Source: Geodermatophilus siccatus (GTDB lineage Bacteria > Actinomycetota > Actinomycetes > Mycobacteriales > Geodermatophilaceae). Taken from it: 64,000 bases of DNA. Positions 49,061 through 57,602 of this stretch are shown one piece after another (position 1 is the stretch's first letter; each line of letters begins with the position of its first letter). The position numbers and the translations under genes were made by a program. The DNA is taken from positions 186,001 through 250,000 of the forward strand of contig NZ_FNHE01000007.1 of assembly GCF_900103785.1 (NCBI RefSeq). Direction: 5' to 3'. The notes under the pieces were generated by a model. That model saw nothing but the letters and a program-made list of their open reading frames with translations, was not told where the DNA came from and ran no database searches.

Positions 49061-50067
49061 CGCCGGGCCAGCACGGCCACCAGCGGCTGCCCCGGCACGA
49101 GCCGCCGGGCCGGTGCGGGCCGCAGGCCCGCCTCGGCGAGCTGCTGGCGCAGCGGCTCGACCTCGGGCAGCTCCATGCCCTCGCCCTGGGCGCGGAGCAG
49201 CAGGTCGAAGTGCCGGCTGAAGGGGTCCGGCGTGGCCGCGGTCGTCGTGACGAGCAGCGCGCCGCCCTCCGACAGCAGCCCCGCCACGGCCCGGAACAGG
49301 CGGACGCGTTCGGCGAGCGGCAGGTAGTAGACGACGTTGGCGAGGAGCGCGAGGTCGTAGGGGCCGCCGGCCTCACCGCCGGCCGCGAGGGCCAGCACGT
49401 CGCCGCGCAGCACGCGGGTCCGCCCGCGCAGCCCCCGCCGCGCGAGCAGCCGCTCGGCGATGTCGGCGACGGCCTCGTCGACCTCGATGCCCGTGCCCTC
49501 CGCCGCCGGCGCAGCGGCCAGCATCGCGGCCAGGTTCTGCCCCGCTCCGCACCCGACGTCCAGCACCCGCGCGGGGCGCACCTCGCGCACCGCAGTTCCC
49601 AGGACCTCGTGCAGGACCGGCTCCATCGCGCGGGTGAGCTGGGCGATCGTCTCCCCCCGCTCGGCGACGTCGCGACGTGGCGGCCCCCCGCGCAGCTGGG
49701 AGGGCAGTTCCCGGTAGAGCCCGGTGTGGAAGCCGGCGAACCCCTCGTACGCGCCGCGCAGCACCGCGTCGTCCAGCAGCCGCCGGCCGCGCCGCGACAG
49801 CGACCACCCGCCCGCCGAGGCGCGGACGAGTCCGTGGGCCTGCAGCACCCGCAGCCACGGCTCGAGCAGGCCGGCGTCGTCGAGGCCCAGCTGCGCGCGC
49901 ACGGACGCGGTGTCGGCCGGCCCGTCCCGCAGGCACTCGAGCACGCCGGTGGACAGGCCTGCGGCACCCACCGCGAGCCGGACGGCGGCCAGGCCGTCCC
50001 GGGCGGCGCGCAGCCACGGCAGCCCGCCGCCGCAGAGCAGCTTGGCGGCGGCGACGAGGCGGCTCAT
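49057..50067 (-). CDS. SAM-dependent methyltransferase with N-terminal winged-helix domain
   Basis: A 336-residue protein. Residues 1-115 form a dimerisation/winged-helix part (GVLECLRDGPADTASVRAQLGLDDAGLLEPWLRVLQAHGLV) typical of O-methyltransferases of the AdoMet class. The methyltransferase core has motif I VLDVGCGAGQN (about 167-177), a Glu-rich strand and YDLALLANVVYYL (motif IV). It is probably a small-molecule methyltransferase; the substrate is unknown. Its ATG overlaps the stop of the hydrolase upstream (ATGA), so the two form an operon with the DoxX-like gene. Confidence 0.86.
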   Translation of the reverse strand: MSRLVAAAKLLCGGGLPWLRAARDGLAAVRLAVGAAGLSTGVLECLRDGPADTASVRAQLGLDDAGLLEPWLRVLQAHGLVRASAGGWSLSRRGRRLLDDAVLRGAYEGFAGFHTGLYRELPSQLRGGPPRRDVAERGETIAQLTRAMEPVLHEVLGTAVREVRPARVLDVGCGAGQNLAAMLAAAPAAEGTGIEVDEAVADIAERLLARRGLRGRTRVLRGDVLALAAGGEAGGPYDLALLANVVYYLPLAERVRLFRAVAGLLSEGGALLVTTTAATPDPFSRHFDLLLRAQGEGMELPEVEPLRQQLAEAGLRPAPARRLVPGQPLVAVLARR

Positions 50068-50855
50068 GCGCCCTCCCTCTCCTCCAGGGGTGGCCCGGCA
50101 CCTGCCGGGACGTGCAGGTCACCGTCTCCCACGGCGTCGAGGGACGCACCCCGGCGCCCGGCGACCTCCAGCAGGACGGCGGCCAGCTCGTCCGGCGCGC
50201 TGACCATCGGGTCGTGGCCGGTGGCCAGCTCGACGACCTCCCACCCCGGCTGGGACCGCACCAGCCGGCGCGAGGGGTCGATGGTCGGCAGCGCCGGCGC
50301 GGTGCAGTCGACGTAGGTGCGCGGCCGGGCGGCCCACCGGTCGGCGTCGAAGTGCAGCGGGTCCTCGTACACCCCACCGGGCTGCGGGGTCTGCCGCTGC
50401 TCCACCCACGCGGCGTCGTCCCCGGTGAGGCCGTAGGCCGACGCCGGCGGCGGCGGGATGTGCCCGCGCTCGGCGATCACCGCGCGGCGGGCGGCCCGCG
50501 TCTCCGGCGGGTTGCCGTCGGCCCAGCTCTGCCCGGGCGTCGGGACGACGGCGTCGACGTACACCAGCCGGCCGACCTCCTCACCCAGCCGGTCGGCCGC
50601 GCCGGTGACGACGAGTCCGCCGTAGCTGTGCCCGACCAGGACGGCGCCGGAGCACTCGCCGGCGCGCACCGCGGCCACGACGTCCTCGACGTGCGTGGCG
50701 AGGGTGACCTCCGGCGAGAGCTGGTGCGCCCGCTCCCCCACCCCGGTCAGCGGCACGGGCAGGACGGAGTGCCCGGCCCGCTCCAGCGCCGGCAGCACCC
50801 GCGCCCAGCACCAGGCGCCGTGCCAGGCCCCCGCCACCAGGACGACGGTGGTCAC
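50064..50855 (-). CDS. Alpha/beta hydrolase (EstC/salicylate-esterase-like)
   Basis: A 263-residue hydrolase with VVLVAGAWHGAWCWARVLPALE at the N-terminus, the nucleophile Ser77 in GHSYGG and a catalytic His in ATGHDPMVS near residue 220. The HGAWCW opening is the hallmark of the plant hydroxynitrile lyase/salicylate esterase-like group, common in actinobacteria. Start: GTG 50855 overlaps the DoxX-like stop (GTGA). The substrate is unknown. Confidence 0.86.
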   Translation of the reverse strand: MTTVVLVAGAWHGAWCWARVLPALERAGHSVLPVPLTGVGERAHQLSPEVTLATHVEDVVAAVRAGECSGAVLVGHSYGGLVVTGAADRLGEEVGRLVYVDAVVPTPGQSWADGNPPETRAARRAVIAERGHIPPPPASAYGLTGDDAAWVEQRQTPQPGGVYEDPLHFDADRWAARPRTYVDCTAPALPTIDPSRRLVRSQPGWEVVELATGHDPMVSAPDELAAVLLEVAGRRGASLDAVGDGDLHVPAGAGPPLEEREGA

Positions 50856-51211
50856 CGGCCCCGCGCCACGTCGAGCGCGATGCGGATCAGCGGCGCCTGC
50901 AGCGGCAGCCGGACGGCGGCCACCGCCATCGGCAGCGCCCGCCGCGGCACGACGCGGACGGTGTGCAGGTGGGCGGGCAGGAAGGCGACCAGCAGCGCTG
51001 CCGCGGCCCACCCCCCGGCCCGCCGCGTCACCGGCACCGCCATCAGCCCGGCCGTCCCGATCTCGGCCACCCCGCTGGCGTACACCCAGGCGCGGGCGTC
51101 GCCCAGCTCCGGCGGCACCAGCCACTCGTACGTGCGCGGCCGGACCAGGTGCAGCACCCCCGACCCGCCGAGCGCCGCCGCCAGGACCCTCGCCGTCCGT
51201 GTGAGCTCCAC
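50852..51211 (-). CDS. DoxX-like membrane protein
   Basis: A 119-residue membrane protein with four hydrophobic segments and the pattern of DoxX/DoxD-related proteins (LHLVRPRTYEWLVPPELGDARAWVYASGVAEIGTAGLM). Small DoxX proteins are linked to redox or sulfur metabolism but most lack a defined role. The start is GTG 51211. It is the first gene of a three-gene operon with the hydrolase and methyltransferase, and diverges from the TauE/SafE gene with only 24 bases between starts. Confidence 0.8.
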   Translation of the reverse strand: MELTRTARVLAAALGGSGVLHLVRPRTYEWLVPPELGDARAWVYASGVAEIGTAGLMAVPVTRRAGGWAAAALLVAFLPAHLHTVRVVPRRALPMAVAAVRLPLQAPLIRIALDVARGR

Positions 51212-51235
51212 GCGGTCACCGTAGGCTCGCCGTTC

Positions 51236-51991
51236 GTGTCCGCCCTCGACCTGGCCATCGCGGCGGGCGTCGCCCTCGTCGCCGGCGCGATCAACTCCGT
51301 CGCCGGCGGCGGCTCGCTGATCCTCTTCCCCACGCTCGTCGCACTGGGGCTGGGGACCGTGGCCGCCAACGTCACCAACTCGATCGCCCAGTGGCCGGGC
51401 TACCTCGGCGGCGTACTCGGCTTCCGCTCGGAGTACGCCGGCCAGCGCGGACGGCTGCTCCGCTTCGGCCTGGCCGCGCTGCTCGGCGGCGTGACCGGCA
51501 GCGTCCTGCTGCTCACGACGCCCAGCGAGGCCTTCGACGTCGTCGTCCCCGTGCTGGTCCTGCTGGCCAGCCTGCTGCTGGCGGTGCAGCCGCTGCTCAC
51601 CCGGCGGTTGAAGCAGACCGAGGACGGCGGCCCGCGGCGCGACCCGGGGTGGCTGTACGCGGCGCTGTTCCTGGCCACGGTCTACGGCGGCTACTTCGGC
51701 GGTGCCCTCGGCGTCATCCTGGTCGGCGTCCTCGGGGTGGGCCTGCACCGGCTCAAGCTGGCCAACGCGCTGAAGTCGGCGCTCTCGGCGGTCACCGCCA
51801 CCGTCACCGTCGTCGTGTTCGGCCTGTTCGGACCGGTCGCCTGGCAGGTCGTCGCCGTCGCCGCGCCGGCCAGCCTGCTCGGCGGCTTCCTCGGCGCCCG
51901 CATCGCCACCCGGATCCCGGTCAGGCCGCTGCGGGTGTTCATCGTCGTCTTCGGCGTCGCGGTCTCGCTCTACCTGTTCACGCGGATCTGA
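51236..51991 (+). CDS. TauE/SafE-family permease
   Basis: A 251-residue membrane protein with about eight segments. Both family repeats are visible: VAGAINSVAGGGSLILFPTLVALGL (N-terminal) and VYGGYFGGALGVILVGVLGV (C-terminal). Members export or import sulfur-containing anions such as sulfite, sulfoacetate or taurine-derived compounds; the substrate here is not determinable. The start is GTG 51236. Confidence 0.9.
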   Translation: MSALDLAIAAGVALVAGAINSVAGGGSLILFPTLVALGLGTVAANVTNSIAQWPGYLGGVLGFRSEYAGQRGRLLRFGLAALLGGVTGSVLLLTTPSEAFDVVVPVLVLLASLLLAVQPLLTRRLKQTEDGGPRRDPGWLYAALFLATVYGGYFGGALGVILVGVLGVGLHRLKLANALKSALSAVTATVTVVVFGLFGPVAWQVVAVAAPASLLGGFLGARIATRIPVRPLRVFIVVFGVAVSLYLFTRI

Positions 51992-52110
51992 CCGCGCGGG
52001 GCCCCGCGCGCGCTGTGGGCCGCGTTACACGTGTGACGGAGGGGTCCACCCGGACGCGGACACGCCCCGCGCGTCCCCGCCGGACGCGGGGCCCTGCCTA
52101 GCGTCGGGTC

Positions 52111-52323
52111 ATGCGCGAGAACCGACTCTCCCCGGTCCGGGACGTGGACGACGCCGCCCGGGTCCAGCAGCTGCACCTGATCGCCGCGGCGCGGGCCGCG
52201 GCCGTGCGGCCGACGTCCGAGCAGCAGGTCTCCGACATCGTCCGCGTCACCGTGGACGACGAGGTCGACACCCGGACCTTCCGGGCGATCGTCGCCGACA
52301 TCTCCGACGACGTCCTGCGGTGA
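52111..52323 (+). CDS. Small hypothetical protein
   Basis: A 70-residue soluble protein of unknown family, with a helical N-terminal half (DVDDAARVQQLHLIAAARAAAVRP) and a mixed acidic C-terminal half (DIVRVTVDDEVDTRTFRAIVADISDD). No motif is recognised. It is convergent with nadA and separated from it by a loopless palindrome that overlaps its stop codon. ATG 52111 is the start; the 119 bases before it contain no gene. Confidence 0.6.
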   Translation: MRENRLSPVRDVDDAARVQQLHLIAAARAAAVRPTSEQQVSDIVRVTVDDEVDTRTFRAIVADISDDVLR

Positions 52324-52359
52324 GTCCCCGGCCATCTCCGCGGAGATGGCCGGGAACTC
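52322..52359. terminator. 19-bp loopless palindrome between the 52111 gene and nadA
   Basis: GAGTCCCCGGCCATCTCCG pairs with its mirror to 52359 with one mismatch. It spans the gap between the two convergent stop codons and overlaps both. A 16-base part (CCGGCCATCTCCGCGG) also occurs near 19751 in the flp promoter region. It probably terminates transcription from both sides. Confidence 0.65.
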
Positions 52360-53389
52360 ACTCGCCGCCGCGGCCCGGCTCCCCGATCGCGATCATCGCC
52401 TCCACGGCCCGACGGGCCCGGGCGGCGGTCCCGGCGTCGACGTCCACCGCGCCCTCGCCGGTGCGCAGCGTCCGCAGCAGCTTGGCCGGCGTGATCATCT
52501 TCATGTAGCGGCAGGCGGCGCGGTCGTTCATCGGGATGAACTGCGTCCCGGAGTTGAGCGCCCGCAGCTGGTGCAGGATGCCGACCTCGGTGGCCACCAG
52601 GACCTGCGGGGCGCGCGTGGTCGCGGCCTGCTCCACCATGCCGCCGGTGGACAGCACCCGCGTGCGCTCGGCCGGCAGGTCGCCGTGGCTGACCAGGTCG
52701 AGCACCGAGGTGGTGCAGCCGCACTCCGGGTGCACGAGGATCTCGGCGTCCGGGTGGGCGGCCACCTGCGCGCGGACGTCGGACGGGCTGATGCCGGCGT
52801 GCACGTGGCACTCCCCCGCCCACACGTGGACGTTCTCCCGCCCGGTCACCCGCTTGACGTGCGCGCCGAGGAACTGGTCGGGGCAGAAGAGGACCTCCCG
52901 GTCCTCCGGGATCGACCGGATCACGTCGGCGGCGTTGGACGACGTGCAGCAGATGTCGGTCTCGGCCTTCACCGCCGCGGTGGTGTTCACGTAGCTGACG
53001 ACGACGGCGCCGGGGTGCTCGGCCTTCCACTCGCGCAGCTGCTCGGCGGTGATGGAGTCGGCCAGCGAGCAGCCCGCCTCGTGGTCGGGCAGCAGCACGG
53101 TCTTGTCCGGCGAGAGAATCTTCGCCGTCTCGGCCATGAAGTGGACGCCGCAGAAGACGATCTCGCGGGCGTCGGTCTGCGCCGCGACCCGCGACAGGTA
53201 CAGCGAGTCGCCGGTGAAGTGGGCGACGTCCTGGATCTCGGGGACCTGGTAGTTGTGCGCCAGGACCACCGCGCCGCGCTCCTCGGCCAGCCGGCGGACC
53301 TCTGCGGCCCAGGTCTCGTACTCGGCCGGCGAGAGGGTGCGCTCGTCGCCGGCGACGGCGGGGGTGGCGGGCGCGGTGGTGGTGGTCAC
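52358..53389 (-). CDS. nadA: Quinolinate synthase
   Basis: Iron-sulfur enzyme of de novo NAD synthesis, condensing iminoaspartate with dihydroxyacetone phosphate to quinolinate. The 343-residue protein has the three 4Fe-4S ligands in the usual places: Cys107 (AGCSLAD), Cys194 (ECHVHAG) and Cys293 (AACRYMKM). The N-terminal [22 protein letters not shown] motif binds substrate. The start is GTG 53389 with GAGGAG four bases before it. nadB and nadC are not adjacent, unlike in many bacteria; the last step enzyme NadE is at the left edge of the window. Confidence 0.95.
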   Translation of the reverse strand: MTTTTAPATPAVAGDERTLSPAEYETWAAEVRRLAEERGAVVLAHNYQVPEIQDVAHFTGDSLYLSRVAAQTDAREIVFCGVHFMAETAKILSPDKTVLLPDHEAGCSLADSITAEQLREWKAEHPGAVVVSYVNTTAAVKAETDICCTSSNAADVIRSIPEDREVLFCPDQFLGAHVKRVTGRENVHVWAGECHVHAGISPSDVRAQVAAHPDAEILVHPECGCTTSVLDLVSHGDLPAERTRVLSTGGMVEQAATTRAPQVLVATEVGILHQLRALNSGTQFIPMNDRAACRYMKMITPAKLLRTLRTGEGAVDVDAGTAARARRAVEAMIAIGEPGRGGE

Positions 53390-53420
53390 GGAGCTCCTCG
53401 GCGGGGTGGGCGGCGGCCAC

Positions 53421-53651
53421 ATGATGCCCCGCGTGACACGGTGGCTGTGGCGCGGGGCACCCCGACCAACGCCGTCCCCCCGTCCGCGCTTCCCGGCACC
53501 GCCGGACGTCGTGGAGGAGGTGCCTGACCCGCCGTCCCTCCGCCACCCGCGGGTCCTCGCGGCCATCACCGTCGCCTCCCGCCGCCGGGCGCCTCCGCCC
53601 GGTGGCCCCGCCCCGAGCGTGCCGGGGTGGGAGGACGGGTCCTGCTCCTAG
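53421..53651 (+). CDS. Possible small Pro/Arg-rich protein
   Basis: A 76-residue frame between divergent nadA and the RNase H gene, starting at ATG 53421 (ATG 53424 also possible) and overlapping the RNase H gene stop by four bases. The sequence ([42 protein letters not shown]) looks less like random antisense than usual and codon third positions are mostly G or C. No ribosome site stands out and no family is recognised. Coding is likely but not certain. Confidence 0.4.
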   Translation: MMPRVTRWLWRGAPRPTPSPRPRFPAPPDVVEEVPDPPSLRHPRVLAAITVASRRRAPPPGGPAPSVPGWEDGSCS

Positions 53652-54742
53652 CGGAGGTGCCCGGTGTCGTTGACCAGGCGGACGGCGGCCCGCCCGTCGG
53701 AGCGCCACGCGATGGTGCTGAGGGACGCCGCCTCGAGGAACACCCGGTGGACGACGTCGTCGGGCACGTCGAGGCCGGCGGCGAGCAGCAGCTTGATCGG
53801 CGTGACGTGGGAGACGACGAGCACCGTCTTCCCGGCGTGCCCCCGCAGGATGCGGGCCCGGGCGCGGGCGACCCGGTCGCTGACGTCGGCGACCGACTCC
53901 CCGCCGGGTGCTGCGACGCTGATGTCCTCGGCGAACCGGCGGGCCGCCAGCGGGTGCCGCTGCTTGGCCTCCTCGGCGGTGAGGCCCTCGAAGTCGCCGA
54001 AGTCCAGCTCGACCAGGTCGTCGTCGTACTGCACCGGCAGCCCGAGCACCGCGCCGACCACCTCGGCGGTCTCCCGGGTGCGGCGCAACGGCGAGGCCAC
54101 GATGACGTCGATGCCGAGCTCCGCGGCCCGTTTCGCCCCGGCCTCGGCCTCGGCCCTGCCGATCGCCGACAGGGGCAGGTCGTTGCGGCCGCTGTAGCGA
54201 CGTTCCGGCGTGTGCTCGGTCCGCCCGTGCCGCAGCAGGTGCGTGACGGTGGTGACGGCCGGCGCACGCGGGGGCACCGGCTGGACGTCGTCGCCCGCGG
54301 TGGTGGGCTCGGCGGCGAGGTCGCGGTGGACCGGCCGGCCGTCCATCGCGCTGTTGGCCAGCGCGTCGGCGGCGCCGTTCTGCGCACGGGGCACCCAGGT
54401 GTACCGGACGCTGCCCAGCTGCCGGGCGATCTGCTGGGCCTGCAGCGCGAGCTTCTGCATGTCGGGGTGCTTGACCTTCCACCGACCCGACATCTGCTCG
54501 ACGACGAGCTTGGAGTCCATCCGCACCTCGACGTCGGCGGTCGGGTCGAGGTCGAGCGCGGCCTGCAGCCCGGCGACCAGGCCGCCGTACTCGGCGACGT
54601 TGTTCGTCGCCCGCCCGACGGACTCGGCCCGTTCCGCCAGCACCTTGCCGGTCGTCGCGTCCCGCACGAGAGCGCCGTAGCCGGCCGGGCCGGGGTTGCC
54701 GCGCGAGCCGCCGTCGGCCTCGACGACCAGCCGGCGGGTCAC
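53648..54742 (-). CDS. Bifunctional RNase HI / histidine phosphatase (CobC-like)
   Basis: A 364-residue fusion. The N-terminal RNase HI domain (1-135) has the catalytic acids Asp10 (VEADGGSRGNPG), Glu51 (NNVAEYGG), Asp76 (RMDSKLV) and a late Asp in NGAADALAN; it cuts RNA in RNA-DNA hybrids. The C-terminal phosphoglycerate-mutase-type phosphatase begins THLLRHGRTEHT (near 170) and includes the second His in VVSHVTPIK; the mycobacterial homologue Rv2228c dephosphorylates alpha-ribazole phosphate for cobalamin synthesis. The start GTG 54742 overlaps the zinc-ribbon gene stop (GTGA). Confidence 0.93.
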   Translation of the reverse strand: MTRRLVVEADGGSRGNPGPAGYGALVRDATTGKVLAERAESVGRATNNVAEYGGLVAGLQAALDLDPTADVEVRMDSKLVVEQMSGRWKVKHPDMQKLALQAQQIARQLGSVRYTWVPRAQNGAADALANSAMDGRPVHRDLAAEPTTAGDDVQPVPPRAPAVTTVTHLLRHGRTEHTPERRYSGRNDLPLSAIGRAEAEAGAKRAAELGIDVIVASPLRRTRETAEVVGAVLGLPVQYDDDLVELDFGDFEGLTAEEAKQRHPLAARRFAEDISVAAPGGESVADVSDRVARARARILRGHAGKTVLVVSHVTPIKLLLAAGLDVPDDVVHRVFLEAASLSTIAWRSDGRAAVRLVNDTGHLR

Positions 54743-55479
54743 AGCCCCGACTCCGCGGTGCGCACGAGGATCCGGCCGCAGTTGTCGCAGCGCACCACCT
54801 CGTGGGGGTCGGCGTTGCGGACGGCGGCGAGCTCCTTGCCGAAGAGCTCGATGCGGCAGCCCTGGCACTGGCGGGCCTTGAGCACGGCCGCGCCGGTGCT
54901 GCCGGTCTGGGTGCGGATCCGCTCGTAGAGCGCGAGCAGGTCGGCCGGGATGCGGGCGGCGGCCTCGGTGCGGGCGGCCTCGTGCTGCGCCGTCCCGTCG
55001 GCGATGTCGGCCAGGGCGTCGTCGCGCAGCTGCTGGGCACGCTCCAGCTCGGCCTGGGCCGTCTGCTGTCCCTCCTGCGCCTCGGCGAGGGCGACCTCCG
55101 CGGTCTCGAGCTGCTCCATGAGCTCGAGCTCCTGGTCCTCCAGGTCGGACTGTCGCCGCGCCAGCGACTGCATCTCGTGCTGCAGGTCGGTCATCTGCTT
55201 GGCCGAGACGCTGCCGGAGTCCAGCAGCCCCTGGTCGCGGGTCACCCGCGCGCGCACCGTCTCGACGTCGCCCTCGAGCCGCTTGACCTCCCGCTGCAGG
55301 TCGCGGACCTCGGTCTCGGCGCGCACCACGGCGGTGGCCAGCTCTCGCTCCTTCCCGGCCGCGGCCTCGACCGCGGCGTTCTCGGGGAGGGTGCGCCGGC
55401 GGTGGGCGAGCTGGCCCAGGGCGACGTCCTCGGCGGCGAGGGCCAGCAGCTTCTGCTGGTCGAAGTGGTCGGCCTTCAC
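54739..55479 (-). CDS. Coiled-coil C4-type zinc-ribbon protein (Rv2229c-like)
   Basis: A 246-residue protein with a long helical coiled coil (about 30-190) and a C-terminal zinc ribbon with CQGC and CDNC pairs. Homologues (zf-RING_7 family, Rv2229c in M. tuberculosis) sit next to the RNase H/CobC gene throughout actinobacteria and are thought to bind nucleic acid. The start is a GTG at 55479. On the minus strand TAGGTT lies six bases before it, the arrangement of a leaderless transcript. In most relatives the nif3 gene is directly upstream; here a symporter operon intervenes. Confidence 0.9.
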   Translation of the reverse strand: MKADHFDQQKLLALAAEDVALGQLAHRRRTLPENAAVEAAAGKERELATAVVRAETEVRDLQREVKRLEGDVETVRARVTRDQGLLDSGSVSAKQMTDLQHEMQSLARRQSDLEDQELELMEQLETAEVALAEAQEGQQTAQAELERAQQLRDDALADIADGTAQHEAARTEAAARIPADLLALYERIRTQTGSTGAAVLKARQCQGCRIELFGKELAAVRNADPHEVVRCDNCGRILVRTAESGL

Positions 55480-55485
55480 CCGTCC

Positions 55486-55491
55486 AACCTA
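55486..55491 (-). promoter_or_regulatory. -10 element of a probable leaderless promoter
   Basis: TAGGTT on the minus strand, six bases before the GTG of the zinc-ribbon gene. This is the usual spacing for leaderless actinobacterial mRNAs, and no ribosome site precedes the GTG. Confidence 0.45.
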
Positions 55492-55545
55492 CCGGGGCAC
55501 CGCCCCGGTCCCGGCCCCCGTGCGGGGCCACGCCGCGAGCGTCGT

Positions 55546-55607
55546 CGGCCCCCCTGCAGGGGCCCGCCGCGAGCTCGCGAGCGGTGGGGGGCAGGGGGGC
55601 CCTTCAC
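55546..55607. repeat. GC-rich hairpin repeat, copy D (probable terminator)
   Basis: Carries CCCCTGCAGGGGCCCGCCGC, then GAGCTCGCGAGCGGTGGGGG and GCAGGGGGGCCCTTC. It begins eight bases after the symporter stop codon (minus strand) and ends before the zinc-ribbon promoter. It probably ends the symporter transcript. Same family as copies at 1794, 2656, 5051 and 63478. Confidence 0.7.
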
Positions 55608-55615
55608 GGGGTCCG

Positions 55616-57259
55616 TCACCGGCGGGCCGGTCGCTCCCCCGTCGCTCCTGGCGGTGCCGACTCCAGCGGGTCGGGCAGCTCGCGGAAGGTGGGGTCGTCC
55701 CGCTCGGCGGTGTAGTCGGTGTCCGCCGTCCCGTCGACACCCGGGTCCACCCCTGCTCCCCGCAGCGCCGCGGTGACCAGGACGGTGACCACCAGGTTGA
55801 CCAGCAGCGCGACGAAGCCGGCGTAGACCGTGACGGCCGTGTCGAGGCCGAGGTCGGACAACGCGAACGCCGACCCGCCGAAGTGCTCGCGTAGCACCGT
55901 GCCGTCGGGACCGACCCGCTGGGTGACGTAGAGCGCCAGCAGGCCGGCGGCCATGCCGGCCACCCAGCCGGCGACGAGGCCGCCGCGGTGCAACCAGCGG
56001 GTGTAGAGGCCGATCGCCACCGACGGCAGCGTCTGCAGGATGATCACGCCGCCGATCAGCTGCAGGTCGATGGAGAACTGCGGGTCGATGAAGATGATCG
56101 CCGCGACCGCGCCCAGCTTGACCACCAGCGAGACGACCTTGGCGACCTGCGCCTCCTGCCGTGCGGTGGCGTCGCGCTTGAGGAACTCCTTGTAGATGTT
56201 GCGGGTGAACAGGTTCGCCGCGGCGATCGACATGATCGCGGCCGGCACCAGCGCACCGATGCCGATGGCGGCGAAGGCGATGCCGGCGAACCAGCTCGGG
56301 AACATCTGCTGGAAGAGCACCGGGACGACGGTGTTCCCGTCGCCGCCGATCGGCTCCACCCCGGCCGCGATGGCCATGAAGCCGAGCAGGGCGATGAAGG
56401 CCAGCGCGAAGCTGTAGAGCGGCAGCGCGCTCATGTTCCGCTTGAGGACGTCGCGGTCGCTCGCCGCCAGCGCACCGGTGAGCGTGTGCGGGTAGAGGAA
56501 CAGCGCCAGCGCCGAGCCCAGCGCCAGCGTCGCGTAGTTCAGCTGCGAGGCCTCGCCCAGCACGACGCCGCCGGTGCCGGTGGACGCGAACTTCGCCTCG
56601 GCGGCGCCGAAGATCGCGTCCCAGCCGCCGAGCCTGGACGGGATGACGATGACCGCGACGATGATCGTCAGGTAGATCAGCGTGTCCTTGACGAACGCGA
56701 TGAGCGCCGGCGCCCGCAGCCCGGAGTTGTAGGTGTAGAGCGCCAGGATGATGAAGGCGACGATGAGCGGCAGCTCGCCCTCCACGCCCATCGCCTTGAG
56801 CACGGCCTCGATACCGACCAGCTGGAGCGCGATGTAGGGCATCGTCGCGACGATCCCGGTGATCGCCACCAGCAGCGCCATCGTGGGCGAGTCGAACCGG
56901 GAGCGCACGAAGTCCGCCGGCGTCACGAACCCGCGCACGTGGCTGACCGACCACAGCCGGACCACCACCAGGAAGACCAGCGGGTACACCACGACCGTGT
57001 ACGGGACGGCGAAGAAGCCGGCCGCGCCCGCGCCGAACACCAGCGCCGGGACGGCGACGAAGGTGTAGGCCGTGTACAGGTCACCGCCGAGCAGGAACCA
57101 GGTGACCCAGGTGCCGAAGTTGCGCCCGCCCAGGCCCCACTCGTCCAGGTGCATGAGGTCCTCGGCGCGCCGCCAGCGGGCGGCGACGAACCCCATCACC
57201 GTCACGAGGAGGAACAGGACGCAGACGATGACCAGCTCGACGACGTCGACCCCGTCCAC
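55616..57259 (-). CDS. Sodium/solute symporter of the MctP monocarboxylate group
   Basis: A 547-residue SSS-family symporter with about 13 membrane segments. The N-terminal GGRNFGTWVTWFLLGGDLYTAYTF segment and SGLRAPALIAFVKDTLIYLTIIVAVI match the MctP/ActP-like permeases that import lactate, pyruvate or acetate with sodium or protons. Its partner DUF3311 protein is encoded four bases upstream, the standard arrangement. The C-terminal cytosolic tail is acidic. The gene pair lies between nif3 and the zinc-ribbon gene. Confidence 0.9.
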   Translation of the reverse strand: MDGVDVVELVIVCVLFLLVTVMGFVAARWRRAEDLMHLDEWGLGGRNFGTWVTWFLLGGDLYTAYTFVAVPALVFGAGAAGFFAVPYTVVVYPLVFLVVVRLWSVSHVRGFVTPADFVRSRFDSPTMALLVAITGIVATMPYIALQLVGIEAVLKAMGVEGELPLIVAFIILALYTYNSGLRAPALIAFVKDTLIYLTIIVAVIVIPSRLGGWDAIFGAAEAKFASTGTGGVVLGEASQLNYATLALGSALALFLYPHTLTGALAASDRDVLKRNMSALPLYSFALAFIALLGFMAIAAGVEPIGGDGNTVVPVLFQQMFPSWFAGIAFAAIGIGALVPAAIMSIAAANLFTRNIYKEFLKRDATARQEAQVAKVVSLVVKLGAVAAIIFIDPQFSIDLQLIGGVIILQTLPSVAIGLYTRWLHRGGLVAGWVAGMAAGLLALYVTQRVGPDGTVLREHFGGSAFALSDLGLDTAVTVYAGFVALLVNLVVTVLVTAALRGAGVDPGVDGTADTDYTAERDDPTFRELPDPLESAPPGATGERPARR

Positions 57260-57262
57260 CGC

Positions 57263-57538
57263 TCAGCGCCCCCGAGCCGTGCGGCCGGCGGTCGGGCGGC
57301 GCCGGGTCGCGCGGTGGGCGAGGAACGTGGCCAGGACGCCGAGGGGCACGAACGCCAGCTGCACCCAGTAGAAGAAGGGCCAGCCGAAGAGCGTGGGCTC
57401 GACCCGGTTGTAGAGCGGGACCAGCAGCGGGACCACGACGGCGACCAGCAGCAGCCAGTTCCACGGGCTGCGGTCGCTGCGGGCGGGCGCGACGTCCCGC
57501 GGGCGCGGGTCCGCCGGCGGTTCGGTCCCCGCGCTCAT
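57263..57538 (-). CDS. DUF3311 protein, small subunit of the MctP-type symporter
   Basis: A 91-residue protein with a Pro-rich cytosolic N-terminus and two membrane segments (PWNWLLLVAVVVPLLVPLYNRVEP, FFYWVQLAFVPLGVLATFL). The NWLL-PLLVPLYNR pattern is DUF3311, found next to SSS-family monocarboxylate permeases and thought to stabilise them. Start ATG 57538. It is separated by four bases from the symporter gene, so they are translated together. Confidence 0.87.
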   Translation of the reverse strand: MSAGTEPPADPRPRDVAPARSDRSPWNWLLLVAVVVPLLVPLYNRVEPTLFGWPFFYWVQLAFVPLGVLATFLAHRATRRRPTAGRTARGR

Positions 57539-57602
57539 CGGCCGGCCTCCTCCTCCGGGGACGGCCCCGGGGCGTCGTCGTCCGGCCGCGGCTGCGACCG
57601 GA

